This document shows, piece by piece, positions 45,925-56,683 of a DNA stretch of 64,000 bases. Under the pieces are notes generated by a model. The model did no database searches. It was given only the letters and a program-made list of their open reading frames with translations, and was not told the DNA's origin. The translations under genes were made by a program, and so were the position numbers. Source of the stretch: Panaeolus papilionaceus. Its lineage: Eukaryota; Basidiomycota; Agaricomycetes; Agaricales. The stretch covers positions 496,001 to 560,000 of the forward strand of contig JADNRZ010000012.1 in assembly GCA_015501605.1 (NCBI GenBank), read 5' to 3'. The number at the start of each line of letters is the position of its first letter. Positions within the stretch are counted from its first letter, which is position 1.

Positions 45925-48905
45925 ATGGATTCTCCAGAGCCTCAGCCAGGTAGCCCCACGAAGTCGGGGCCTCCAAACGTTTCTATTCTTTCTACACCAG
46001 CACGCGTTAAACAACCCTATCCTCACACCCACAAGATGCCTAACGAACAGACGTCGCTGTCTACAGCAAATGTTGGGCAATCTCAGGCGCTGCATAATCT
46101 TTTCACGCCCGTACTGTGAGTGTTAGTTAAATGTCTGATAGTACGACATAATACTAATTCCATTCGATCAAAAGACGCCCTGACTTTGCCAAGGCTATTC
46201 AAATTGACCTCAGCAGAAATTTAGAACTTGTTGAGCCAGATAGGTTCATAGAGTTCCTATTTGCTTTCTGCGGAGCACAGGATCAACGGGATCAGGTTGT
46301 CGTCAACAAGGCTCAGGTCGAAGCAGCATTTGTAAAGGTCCGCGCGTTAGTCAATGAGGACAAGGGATTGAGGGGCAAGTTTGACGAGTAAGTGTGCAAA
46401 AACGGTTAGGCCACGCCATCTACATTCGTCACTAACTCTTTGCCAGGCTTCCGAAAACAGTACCTGAAGAAAAGGTCATGTACAAGCCTTTCACCGAGGC
46501 ATGCAACTATGCCTTTAGAGCTCTGGCCAAACTGAACTGCCACGGTCTGCCGGATCTGTCTGAAGGCGAGGATATCGTCATGATTGTCACGGAATCTGGC
46601 TCCCCTTCCCAAGACCATGAACATCAGGCTCAACATTATGGTTATAAACCCGACATTTGTATCACCTCCTTATCGTGCATTCAAAACTATGTCGACCAAG
46701 ACGCGGACAGTGTATACAAGGCCTCTAAAGATTTCAAGACATCATACTTATACTGGCGGAACATCCTGTGCCCCATCGAAGTCAAACCAAAAGACGGACG
46801 CCAATCCGCAGGGCCTGTCTACGAATCATCCTTTTCGCCGCTTCGCCACAATAAATTGTCATCTAACTTGAAGCACATTCACAGTTCAGAGTACAGGTCT
46901 GTATCAGAGGTCGCTAGCTGTAAGTCTCTATTACCCGAGAAATTTCCCCTCCGTCTTATGTTCAGTCGACTTAATATCACCCCATGAATCCAGGCGGGAA
47001 GAAGTCGGCTCCCGGTCACAGTGGCAGCCAGCCCCAACACCAGAGCAGCACTCAGAACTATGTTACTATCTCGAGTGGCGCCAAACGGAAAGCCTCACAG
47101 AACGTAAAGGCCTCATCAAAAAAGGCGAAGATGGATCACTCTGCCCCAGACGCGCCAAACAACGACATAGCAATATCCCAGGACGGTCAGGGAGGAGCCG
47201 ATGGCATCATAAAACGGGATGCACGAATTCAGCTGGCAGGCTACGGTGCACATCGGATGTCCTCTGCCTTCGACATCACTCACACTGTTGGGATGTTGCT
47301 CGTTGGTGAGTGAAGTAAGCTGTATGTCGCTTTGAATTTTGCTGATGCTTTGAGTTTTCTCCATCAGGGTATGAGCTATCCATCTCGTGGTTTGATCGCC
47401 AAGGCGCCATCCAGTCTCACCTTTTTGACATCCACGAAAATTTGCCCCACTTTCTCCTTCTGCTCCTCATACTGCAGAGATTTAGCCTTGGTCGGTGGGG
47501 TTACGCCGGAAACGCCGACAAGTCTGGTCTTACTGTGGAAACGCCAGAGGGCGACAAACCACCTCTCATTGCGTCATTCGCGACGCCTAACAAGGGACCC
47601 TTCTATTTTCAACCACAGAACGATGTTATTCATGCGGGGACGTCTTTAGTCGGCCGTGGCCCATGGGTCATTGGTGGTAGCAAGAATAAAGACGACGTCA
47701 AAGTCGCCAAGGATTCTGACTGGAACAAGACGAATCACCCCTACGTCCTGAAGTTATCCTGGCCTGAAGCTTCTCGGAAAAGCGAGGTCGATATTTTGAA
47801 GAAGGTCGTAGAAATATGTCAGCAAGAGTCCGAGTCCGACTTCGGGAAGCTCATTATTGGTCACGTCCCAGTTGTCGAAGCCCATCTGGACCCTACCTTC
47901 CCTGGAAGCAACACAGGTACCATTCGCAATATTCTCGTTGCAAATTATGATGGTTCGGGTAAAAGGCAGATGCGCTACATTGTTTTTGAGCGATTGGTAC
48001 CGCTTTCAACCCTGCCGGAGCCACAGATGGTTCAAGGGTACATCGAAACATTTCTCTGTAAGTCCATGGTACATCGGCCTCCTTTTGCTTTGGTGATCTA
48101 ACAATACTTATCCTTCCTGTTAGGTCACCGCGCTCTTTGGCTGAAGAGTGTTTACCACTGTGATATTAGTGCCGGAAACCTCATGTGGCATCCCCGACGC
48201 AAGGCTGGGGTTCTAAATGACTTTGATCTCTCCAAGCTTGACCTCGAAACGCCTTCCGGAAGAGAGAACACGGGGACCCTTCCTTTCATGGCATTGGACT
48301 TGCTAAGCGCGGACGGATTGGAGGGCAAAATCAAGCGCCTGTACCGACACGATGCCGAGGCCTTTACTTGGAGCTTTGCTTACATATGCCTCAACCATAA
48401 ACTAGAGGGCAATAAAATTGTCATCAACACCAAGCACCCCCTCGCTCGGTGGTTCTCCGACATAGGCACCATAGTTTCTAGTAAACCTGGCATTATACGC
48501 GATGATTGGCCAAAAATCAAGCCTGATGCCACTGCTTATCCTCAAGCACAGTCTTTGGCTCAAAAACTTGTGCTGTATTATCTAAATCGCCTTGCTTCTC
48601 AGCGAAGCATTGAGGACCAGGCAAGGATTCAATCAGATGATGTCGAATTCAAGATGCGGCGTTTGAAGCCACCACACCTGGTAGAACCACTTGGAGCCAA
48701 TCCTGTGACATACGAAGAACAACTGGACTCAGTCCACTTTGACGCAGATGTTGTGCTCATCCTTAATTGGTTGGAGTCCAGGGAGCAGAGGCAGCTCCAG
48801 AGCTCTTTGGAGAACGATATACTTATGTCAGAATACTATGCGTCAAAATGGACGGAATTGAGCAACGCCTCCACTCTGCTAAATCGGGTCCTGGTCCAGG
48901 GTTAG
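45925..48905 (+). CDS. FunK1 fungal protein kinase, copy 2 (intact)
   Basis: Best preserved copy. Six exons (45925-46115, 46175-46387, 46447-46919, 46994-47305, 47368-48057, 48124-48905) sum to 2661 nt, 886 residues, with consistent phases. Exon 1 is Pro/Ser-rich (MDSPEPQPGSPTKSGPP). The middle contains RFIEFLFAFCGAQDQ, ACNYAFRALAKLNCHGLPDL and the conserved ICITSLSCIQNY...WRNILCPIEVKPKDG. A Lys-rich linker (KRKASQNVKASSKKAK) could be a nuclear signal. Then ISWFDRQGAIQSHLFDIHEN, KLSWPEASRKSEVDILKK, PVVEAHLDPTFPGSNTGT, the catalytic loop YHCDISAGNLMWHPRRK and metal-binding GVLNDFDLSKLD. The C-terminal helical part is FunK1-specific. It is the closest relative of the disrupted copy 4, with homology running into both flanks. 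Confidence 0.92.
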
Positions 48906-49307
48906 CCCACGAGTTGACTACGAACGAAACGTAGTAGACATTGTATCGGTCGATATGTGTTATGTATGCAATATATCTTTGATGTTGCAAAAATACTTGT
49001 TCCTCAACTCTCGACGACGACCAGCGTATATGCATGCCATATTCGACATTGCAGTAACGAATATCTTTTTTATTAGCATATACGTGATATATTTAAAATT
49101 GATATCGAAACTCGAGTCAGAACATAGTTCATGACTGGGATCCAATTTTACAGCAATTTAAGCCTCAAACTTTTTGCACAATTGGTCCTGAGTCGCGAAT
49201 TGCGGCAAGTCACGCGCACACAATCCGCCAGGGTCCAGAATGCAGCATATGTGGCAGTAGCAATCTATATCCTACTTCATCACGAAGACATCTGACAATT
49301 GGACCAA
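48906..49307. other. FunK1 copy 2 downstream flank, duplicated at 59.9 kb
   Basis: About 250 bases (48906-49160) match the region after FunK1 copy 4 (59923-60125): the GTAGTAGACATT element, a CTTTGATGTT segment, then GAAACTCGAGTC AGAACATAG-type sequence and TTACAGCAATT. No gene is present; it serves as evidence of a segmental duplication. Confidence 0.7.
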
Positions 49308-50133
49308 ATGGCATCATCTCGAACTCAAGACTCAAAACCTCGATACACGATATCCTATCCACTCATTCCCATATATCAAAGGGAAGAACGGCAGATGGTC
49401 GACGCATTCATTCAGCTCTTCCTCAGTGTGTTCATCTTATTTCAAATTTCATTGCTCTGTTACTAAAGCAATCGCACGCAACTCAATAGCTCATCGCGCG
49501 TTATGGAATGAAAACATCCGTCACCTTCAAGTTGTTATCAACCCAGGTAATTTACTGTGGGACTCTGGGCGTCAAACAGCGGTGCTATGCGATTTGGATC
49601 TGGGTGCGGAGAATGAGTGCGACCCCCAGCGGTCTCCAGAGAGACGGCCTTTCATAGCGCTGGACTTGCTATCTCCCGATGGTTTGGACAGCAAAATTAA
49701 GTGTCTTTATCGACACGACGCCGAGGCGTTTGCATGGAGTTTTGCTTACATTTGCCTTAATAACCACACGACGGATGGCAATAAAATCATCGTCAACTCC
49801 AAACACCCTCTCGCTGCGTGGTTTTCTGATATAAACAGCATATTTTCCAGTAAGCGCAATACCCTGATGGAATCCTGGGGCAAAATAGAGGTTCCTGCTT
49901 ATCCTCGAGCGCAGTCTCTAGCTCGTACGCTTGTGGCATATTACCTCGTTCGCTTCAATGACCAAGAGACAAAAGCCCTGATGAATGCTCTGAATGCTGG
50001 ATCAACTCCCTTACCGTACACAGAACTTCCAAGGGGAGAACATTTCTGTGATAATCTGAAGCGCATTACTTCCTGGCTAAGCCAGCAATCAGGAAGCGTA
50101 AGGTTGACAGAGAATGTGGATGCTTTGCACTAG
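49308..50133 (+). CDS. Truncated FunK1-like pseudokinase, copy 3
   Basis: A short FunK1 relative of two exons (49308-49425, 49490-50133; 64-nt intron), 253 residues, fully open. The intron sits exactly where the last intron of the full copies is, in the same phase. Exon 1 (MASSRTQDSKPRYTISYPLI then EERQMVDAFIQLFLS) keeps only the end of the N-lobe region (compare VFERLVPLSTLPEPQMVQGY in copy 2). The catalytic loop reads RHLQVVINPGNLLW, so the essential HCD triad is gone (Asp replaced by Val), and the NDFD motif is CDLD. The rest follows the family well (RPFIALDLLSPDGLDSKIKC, LYRHDAEAFAWSFAYICLNN). About 600 N-terminal residues are lacking, yet the frame is free of stops, so it is either a recent decay product or a retained inactive protein. 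Confidence 0.75.
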
Positions 50134-50329
50134 GCAATCTACAATCAAATTTCACAGGATGAAGCTGTTAAATTACTGTCGCAATAGTTTTACCTCGATA
50201 ATGCATAAGTTATATACTCTATTTCAATGTGCGACGGTGATTACAAACAAACTTCTAGTTCCAAATACTTCTACTTCTCAAGCCCTTTAAAGCGACGACG
50301 AAAAAGCCAGGCGTTAATCTACATAACTA

Positions 50330-52403
50330 TCAGAGGGCGAGCACCACAGCGCCAATAACTGCGAGAGCAGTCACAACGAAGGGTGCGCAGCCAACCTTGG
50401 CTGCGAATGACCCTGAATGGCCACTGCTACCACCCGTTGGGGCAGGTGGATCCGCAAGCGATCCATTGGCAGCGTATGGAGGGCAATTCGAGTCGCTGTA
50501 GATCGTCGCATCGTTCGGTCCCATTTGCAAGGGGTTGCATCTGCCAATGGTCAGAGCGCAGAGTTAGCAGGACGATCCAACACAGGGGTGTAAAGTAATG
50601 CGCTACTGACCCAGGTAGTCTGTCAAGCTCGCCTGTTATAGGTTCGTTGACTGTTGAGTTAATTTTGCATTGGTGGCCGTTGTCGGCGGGGAGAACGGTG
50701 AGGAATTGGCAAGCGCTGGTGTCACCTTGTCCTGTTGGGTCGTTGGGGTTGTTACATTTGTCGATCGCGTTTTGTAGTGCTCTGGAAAGAAAGTGAAATG
50801 TTAGTAAAATGGTGCGGATAGAGAATTGAAACGGCGCTAGTACGTACTCGACGTTCCATCCGTTTTGAAAGTCGGCGTGCCATGAGTACCCGGTGGTGTC
50901 ACTGTTCCAAGAGAAAGGTCAGTAAGCTCAGATTTATCGTTTACCACTGCAGGGGCAATATTTCAACGCACCCCGTAGCTAGGAGTGGGCAGATAATTAG
51001 CAGGTTACAAGAATACTGAGAACGGGAGAGACGCACAATAAACGAAGGGCCATGCATCCTTCGCAGGATCCCATTTCGACGCCAGCGACTGTACGTCCCA
51101 CGTTACTTCGTACAGCATCTTCATCATCGCAACTGGATGGGTAGATGGACAATCACCGTTGTCGAGCCCAGACAGGAACGCGGTATGTGATGTGTGATCT
51201 GGCGAGTCTAGGTTCTAATGCGAGGTGCGTTGTCAGATATCGAAGGATGGTATGTAGGCTCCATTAGAAACTTACGACGCCATCCCAGCAAGCAGGCATA
51301 TGGATTCGGGCGTTTAGTCCAGCCTGTGGATCTCCAATTTAGACAAAGACATAGCAGATGATGAGATAAGCCATACTTCACAAGTTGTATCAGGGAATCC
51401 AGTAGCTCCTGCAGATGTCGTCAACACCTTATTCCGTGAGTAGATAAATTAGATACACACCTGTTTTTGTGCTATCATAACCAGTCGTTGCAGTATATCT
51501 GAGGCAACTCCACTCAATAGCGCGTTCTGCTAGCTCTTGTTGGGATCCAGACCCAGGAGTGTACCTTTGAGTCGAGGTTAGTTATTTAACGCGATGCTTT
51601 AGCCGAAGCAAGATCAAGAATACCTACTTTCGTGACCTTCGAACTGGGGTTCCACTCACCATCTTGAGACCCGGCGGAAAGGCCTTCAGTCCGGGACCCC
51701 CTTTTGCAACGTCCGCATTGCCTCTGTTCTGATAATAGACCAGCAAACCTATCAATTGAAACCTATCACATTATCCTATCACATATATTTAAATATTATC
51801 ATCATGATCGTACCTCCGTTCGGGACTTCTTCGAATTTACCCGTCTGGGGATCACGGAAGTAGAGCTTGGGAAACCCTGTCGAGATATGAATGAATCAGA
51901 ATTCAATCGAGAAGATTATGGGCGGGTTTTGTTGTGAATTGTCGTCGCCAAGATTTGGACACGCACAATAGTTTGACAGATCCTGAGCAACCAAACAGCT
52001 GGTGCATGTTGATGTGCGCAGCGTGTCGAACGTGCTGTTCAGCGCAAATTCTACACGAGAGACTTGTATTAGTAGACGGGACGAAAGCGAGCTTCGGAAC
52101 GTACTGTTCGCCCCGTGAACAGTCTGGAGGTGAAATGGTGGAGCAAGGGTTAGCTGATGTAGGACCTCCGTAAGCAAAAGCCTTGCCACATACATGAACA
52201 TGGTTCGACGGGGAGACTCCTGGGCTGACAATAGGGTCCAATCTCACTAAAGAAAATGAAATCAGTATTTCGCAGCAGTCATCTCGAATACGTTGAATGT
52301 ATTCACCTTGAACGAGTGGGTCAGTGCACGCTACTCTAAACCAAGCAAACGTCAGGTGGGGGAGCGATAGTATTAGGAGGGCTTCTTTCAAGGTTAGGAA
52401 CAT
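50330..52403 (-). CDS. DUF1996 secreted, GPI-anchored protein
   Basis: A many-exon gene for a secreted DUF1996 protein, a family abundant in fungi with wall or plasma-membrane location and no known reaction. MFLTLKEALLILSLPHLTFA is a signal peptide. WFRVACTDPLVQVRLDPIVS and PGVSPSNHVH then TVHGAN are the family's N-terminal signature. FALNSTFDTLRTSTCTSCLV, a Trp/Phe-rich FPKLYFRDPQTGKFEEVPNG and YYQNRGNADVAKGGPGLKAF then PPGLKM follow. ARIHMPACWDGNLDSPDHTS, then CPSTHPVAMMKMLYEVTWDV, then YSWHADFQNGWNVEALQNAI and CQFLTVLPADNGHQCKINST complete the domain. The C-terminus (KVGCAPFVVTALAVIGAVVL, then AL) after a Gly/Ser spacer is a GPI signal. It lies opposite to the FunK1 genes and has a relic copy at 60131-60182. 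Confidence 0.88.
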
Positions 52404-53258
52404 GGCGAAGGAGGGAACACGAATGTCTTGTGCAGGTCAGCTTTCATTTAAGTACGCGAGGGAACAGATGTACTTACTTATCGTTATGTCTTACGCCGGG
52501 CTGCTTGTTCCTTACAGGTCGGATAACTCATCGACTTTGATGAACAGGCACAGATAGAAGTTGACAGCGGCGGAGGGTGAAAACGAGGACATGCTTCTTT
52601 CATTCTTCGGCCACATGCACGCTCGAGCCTGGGCACTGCATTTTCTGTAGTTGTCCTTGATCACGTCAAGGGAGACAGTGATATAACCACAATGGTTGTC
52701 CGTAGCCCAAAGGTGCAGAGGAGCATTTAAAATCGAGTCTTAGTGCTCATTACTTGGCTTGTCCCAGAGTTTTGTTGTCGTCCGGCGTCCGAATGAATGT
52801 GCTTTCATTGAAAATAATATGAAAGGTACCGGCGTGAGGACGTATCCCAAAGATAGAACCTTAGACAGGTAGAAGTATTCCGAGATATGAATAGACTAGT
52901 TCCATTCAATGAGCCTGGCCGAAAACTTCGAAAATCTCTGATATGTTGCGCAAAATCAATAACGAAGGCCTCCACCTGTGTTCAATATCGGTGCTTCCAG
53001 GTGTTTCTTTGATGCGGAGCCATTAGACCATTGGACAGGGACTTGTGAATAGGATGAGTATCGGAGCAGCGTTAAAAGTCATATCTATGACAGACATGTG
53101 GCAGGATGAAGGCGTGTTGTCAGCATGTCCTTGAGGCTTGACTGCATTCCCGGTGGACGATGAACGGGAATGGCAGTTCCGACAAATTGCCGTCATGCCG
53201 AACTCGCTAAACGCGTCGGTCACACTGTGACCTAACCTTCATCTCGACCACCATCATC
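52404..53258. promoter_or_regulatory. Divergent region between DUF1996 gene and PSF1
   Basis: 855 bases between the two divergent starts; non-coding, no TATA box evident, nothing else recognised. Confidence 0.4.
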
Positions 53259-53855
53259 ATGTCCGAAATTCGTCAGTACGGCGAGCTCGCCACTCAGCTT
53301 GTCATGGAGTCTCGTCGCTCCACTCAAACAGATACCCTACTCAAGTATAACGACTCTCTAGTCCGGACAATTATCAGGGAGCAGCGTGATCTCGAAAGGG
53401 CAGCACAAGCATTGATGATTGAAGGAGATATCCCGCCTCCTGCTTTGCTTATCATCCAGACGGCTATCAACAGAAACAAAAGGTGTCTGCTGGCCTATCA
53501 TTCCCATCGCGTCGATCGGCTTCGGGATATGTATTGGGCAGTTGGTGGCGCTCTGCCACATATTCTTTCAAACCCAGATATTCGTAGCAGGATGTCGCCT
53601 CATGAAGTTGATTACCTTCGCCAATACAACAGCTCTGTTATGGAGTTTCGATCCGAGTTTACACACGAACTTGATATCACGGCCAGTATCACCAATCCAC
53701 CCAAAGATCTTCAGGTTCTTGTGCGGGTTATCCGAGACTGTGGAGTTATTCAGACAGAGTTGGGCAGCATTGATTTTAGGAAGGACCAGAGGTTCATGGT
53801 TCGACGCTCGGACATTGAGCATCTCATCGTCCAAGGATATCTGGAGGAGGTTTGA
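53259..53855 (+). CDS. PSF1: GINS complex subunit PSF1
   Basis: A subunit of the GINS tetramer, which with CDC45 and MCM2-7 forms the replicative helicase and works in the nucleus at forks. A single exon of 198 residues, the size expected for the family. The start is MSEIRQYGELATQLVMESRR. A helical A domain follows (YNDSLVRTIIREQRDLERAA, LIIQTAINRNKRCLLAYHSH), then RVDRLRDMYWAVGGALPHIL, LSNPDIRSRMSPHEVDYLRQ and YNSSVMEFRSEF. The C-terminal B domain ends with VIRDCGVIQTELGSIDFRKD, QRFMVRRSDIEHLIVQGYLE. All the hallmark residues seem present. It is followed 140 bases later, same strand, by an uncharacterised gene. Confidence 0.95.
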   Translation: MSEIRQYGELATQLVMESRRSTQTDTLLKYNDSLVRTIIREQRDLERAAQALMIEGDIPPPALLIIQTAINRNKRCLLAYHSHRVDRLRDMYWAVGGALPHILSNPDIRSRMSPHEVDYLRQYNSSVMEFRSEFTHELDITASITNPPKDLQVLVRVIRDCGVIQTELGSIDFRKDQRFMVRRSDIEHLIVQGYLEEV

Positions 53856-53995
53856 AGGAGAGACAAGCAGGCACGTGGAGCGTGCTGAAGAAATGGACGC
53901 GTCGCGTTTGTTTGAATCGCTGGTCGTAACCAAACAATTACCACTTTGCCGGATGGTTTCGTTTCCGCCCCCCATCAGCTCCTTCAATCGCACCA

Positions 53996-55148
53996 ATGCT
54001 CAGTCGCAGAGCATCGTCCTCTGCCTCGACCTCTCGACTCGCCAAGTCTGTTCTATCGACATTACCTTCCGTAAACCAGTCTCTCACATCAAGAAAGCAG
54101 GCATCGTTGACGCGAACCGTCCATCTGGCGTCGTCGCGGCCGTCAACGAGCTCAAAGCCATGGAACACGACCTCTAGAAATCTTTCTGATCTTGGCGTAT
54201 GGTCTAACATACCACCTGACTCATTACCGGAACAAGACCCAGATGCGCCTCCAGAAGTGCCAGACCATGAATGGGAGCTTCGGACAGGTGCAATGCAATG
54301 AAAAATCTATCTTTAACACACCACTGATGGTGCCTTAGGCCGCGCAATATACGTTATTCAGGAAACGATTCCCGACTTTTTCCACAGCGGTCTAATCACG
54401 TCAATAAACAAAACAACTGGCTCATTCCGAGCAGCATCGACGACCGACATTCTACCTACCGCTAATAGCAACTTTCATGAACACCACTATGTCGTCGAGG
54501 ACGAAGATGAAGCTGTCTACAGCCCCAATGTCCGTCTCACCTATACACCCCCCGTCACACTCCCAGCCCCCTTTCCACAAACCTTTCACGTCGAAGGTAA
54601 GCACCCTCTGGACTTGATCAAACATTTATAGTCTGACCGCGTTTCGTTTTTAGGGCAACAGCTCTACCTCGCATCGTCTAGTTTCCTCAAGCACACAATG
54701 AACGCACTGTACTCAGACTTGCACGTCCAAATCACCAAACTGGTCATCAACATACCTCCCGTCCTACCCTCTATGTCTGAGAGTCCATCATACACCAAGA
54801 AGAGACGGATAAACAGGGAAAAAAATCTTCAAGTCCGGTTAAGTGTCAATGGAGTCGCGAGGGTTAGCGGGAAGCCAGGGGAATGGGAGATGTGAGTCAT
54901 TTTATTTTTGCCTTTATCGACCTCAACCTGAATGTTTTCTCAGTGATTCTACCTACTCCTTTTCACCTCTGACGGGTCTCATCCATCAACACACCATCAA
55001 CTCAATACATCCAGCCCCTCATCAAGCTGTCTATGACTCTCTGCGTCTCAGCTTTGGCAAGGTCCTAGGTCTGGGGTGGGGTTCAGGCTCTGGGGGTTCC
55101 CCAGCCAACGGTGCCGCTTGTAACAGCCATCTCAAAGGCTCGAGTTAG
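53996..55148 (+). CDS. Uncharacterised protein, probably mitochondrial
   Basis: Four exons (53996-54287, 54339-54596, 54654-54891, 54944-55148) sum to 993 nt, 330 residues, with consistent phases. The first ~50 residues (MLSRRASSSASTSRLAKSVL and on) are rich in Arg, Ser and Thr and lack acids: a mitochondrial presequence. The rest reads AIYVIQETIPDFFHSGLITS, YSPNVRLTYTPPVTLPAPFP, YLASSSFLKHTMNALYSDLH, VQITKLVINIPPVLPSM, LQVRLSVNGVARVSGKPGEW and DSTYSFSPLTGLIHQHTINS. The strand pattern and the helix after 'AIYVIQETIPDFF' suggest a SnoaL/DUF2358-like cone fold, which is inference only. A copy of part of its third exon remains at 60179-60216. Function unknown. Confidence 0.75.
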
Positions 55149-55299
55149 CCCGTACTCCGTCACACCTACAACGTCCACATTTGCATCGTGCATACCCATT
55201 CACGTTCAAGTTAAATCACGCTCAATATCCTACACCTCAACCAAAATTAACCATCACAGGAAACTTGTAATTGTCACCATTAGCTTCCAAAAATCTATC

Positions 55300-55505
55300 T
55301 ACTTATATTGCAAGTAACAGCCCCGTTCGTAATATAAAACCCAAAAACCCCTTTCCTCCATAAAGTTTGGGAATATGGTCACACAATTTAACGGAGATGA
55401 CATCATGTCCTCTGGGTAATGATTTTTTTTGACGATGCCTGTGCCTAGTCTCTCGATCTCGGCAATGATGGTGTTCTGGTTTAAAGCGACGACTCCGGTC
55501 CACGG
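55300..55505 (-). pseudogene. UTP22 3' end fragment
   Basis: Read on the minus strand it encodes VVALNQNTIIAEIERLGTGI and then a Lys-rich end, matching the last exon and 3' UTR of UTP22 at 60340-60545 (there LVALNQNTIIAEIERLGKGI). Identity is about 80% by eye, including non-coding sequence to about 55300 (GCAAGTAACAGCC...GTTCGTAATATAAAACCCAAAAA). Upstream coding sequence stops abruptly at about 55505, so this is only the tail of the gene. It lies downstream of the mitochondrial protein gene, exactly as the real UTP22 tail lies beyond that gene's relic at 60.2 kb. Confidence 0.85.
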
Positions 55506-56683
55506 GATCCAACGTTTACGGTGTTCCGTAGACGCCAGGTCAACTCGACATTTCGCTTTGGCTACCGAACATGTTCGTTTCCAATCGGCTGCCGTGCCAT
55601 TTACATCCTCTCGCGCCCCTATCGTCCTCACTTCCTTGCATGAAGGTGACTCATCGTACCGTAGGAACCATAGATAGTCCTAATATGAGGTGCTGAATGC
55701 TTTAAAAATAGGAAAAACGAAGATGTATTATGGAATATAAGCCTATTAAATAGGCAATTATCCTGAAATTAATCAACAATTAGTTCTACTACAACTACTA
55801 AACCATCTTAAAATATACCTTGAACGATTAATCTCCTCGACTGGTCTACCCGACAGTATATTCCTACTACCGAGGACCTCGTGAACATTATTCTGAGATA
55901 ACGGATAGAGGTTCTCTGTTTTCCTCCTCCTTTCTCTTTTGGGAATTTAATTTTCTTTTTATTATTTTACCCTCACATATGGTCAGCGAGCCGAAATTAC
56001 AGCATTTGCCCCAGAATAATAAGGATACTTATAGCTCGTAAAATGCAAACTTAGTTTAAGAGAAGCCGAAATTTTAGATTGATATGACTCTTGTACCAGC
56101 AAAGGAGCTCACTATGCCAAACCTGATGGTTATGTGTAAGATTGAATATCTTGTATTTTCATCACCATAATACATGATTACAATCTTGTATAGCTGCAAG
56201 AATGAGAAGAGGATGATGCCATAGTCACAGACCCATGAGTTCCGAAATGGCGGACAACTTCGACAGATTTAGACGACGACAAGCTTCATCACACTGTGAC
56301 TTCAAGCTTGAGCCCAAAATTTATCTTCGTAAAATAAATCTTTTTCGACGCGGGAAAAGCTGGAACTACTACCTATTTTGAAAAAAAAAAGAAAAAGGAG
56401 AGAGTTCGACGTAAAAATGAGGGAGATATCAGATTTCGTCGAATTACGGCATGCGTCAAATATCAGGTATCTCGGCGATCATCGTGTGCGCCTTCGTGAC
56501 AAATGTGACTAAGTCAGCAAAACCTGCGACCTGAATCTACAGGTCATATTTGAACGGGACTAATCTGCAGGTCATATTTGAATGAGACTATTTGAACGGG
56601 ACTATTGTAAATCTTCCGGGATATATTTTCACAAATTTGTATGTACCTCTATTTCCTTGTATTTCGTGCCATAGTGCTCACTC
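55506..56683. other. Junction region before FunK1 copy 4
   Basis: AT-rich, no gene. It contains the end point of the UTP22 fragment, an imperfect tandem repeat (56540-56604) and, from about 56610, promoter-proximal sequence homologous to that of FunK1 copy 2. The 55506-56600 part has no counterpart elsewhere in the window. Confidence 0.55.
56540..56604. repeat. Imperfect tandem repeat upstream of FunK1 copy 4
   Basis: The unit CAGGTCATATTTGAACGGGA plus CTAATCTG occurs twice in a row (second copy with GAATGAGA for GAACGGGA), followed by a partial third (TTTGAACGGGACTA). Confidence 0.75.

Noticed and set aside
53419..54177. 252-codon plus-strand frame over PSF1 and the next gene
   Set aside because: A shadow frame crossing two real genes; PSF1 and the mitochondrial gene explain the region with clear family matches and splice sites.
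55299..55631. A 110-codon minus-strand frame as an independent gene
   Set aside because: Its C-terminal half is the duplicated UTP22 tail, the rest is unrelated read-through.
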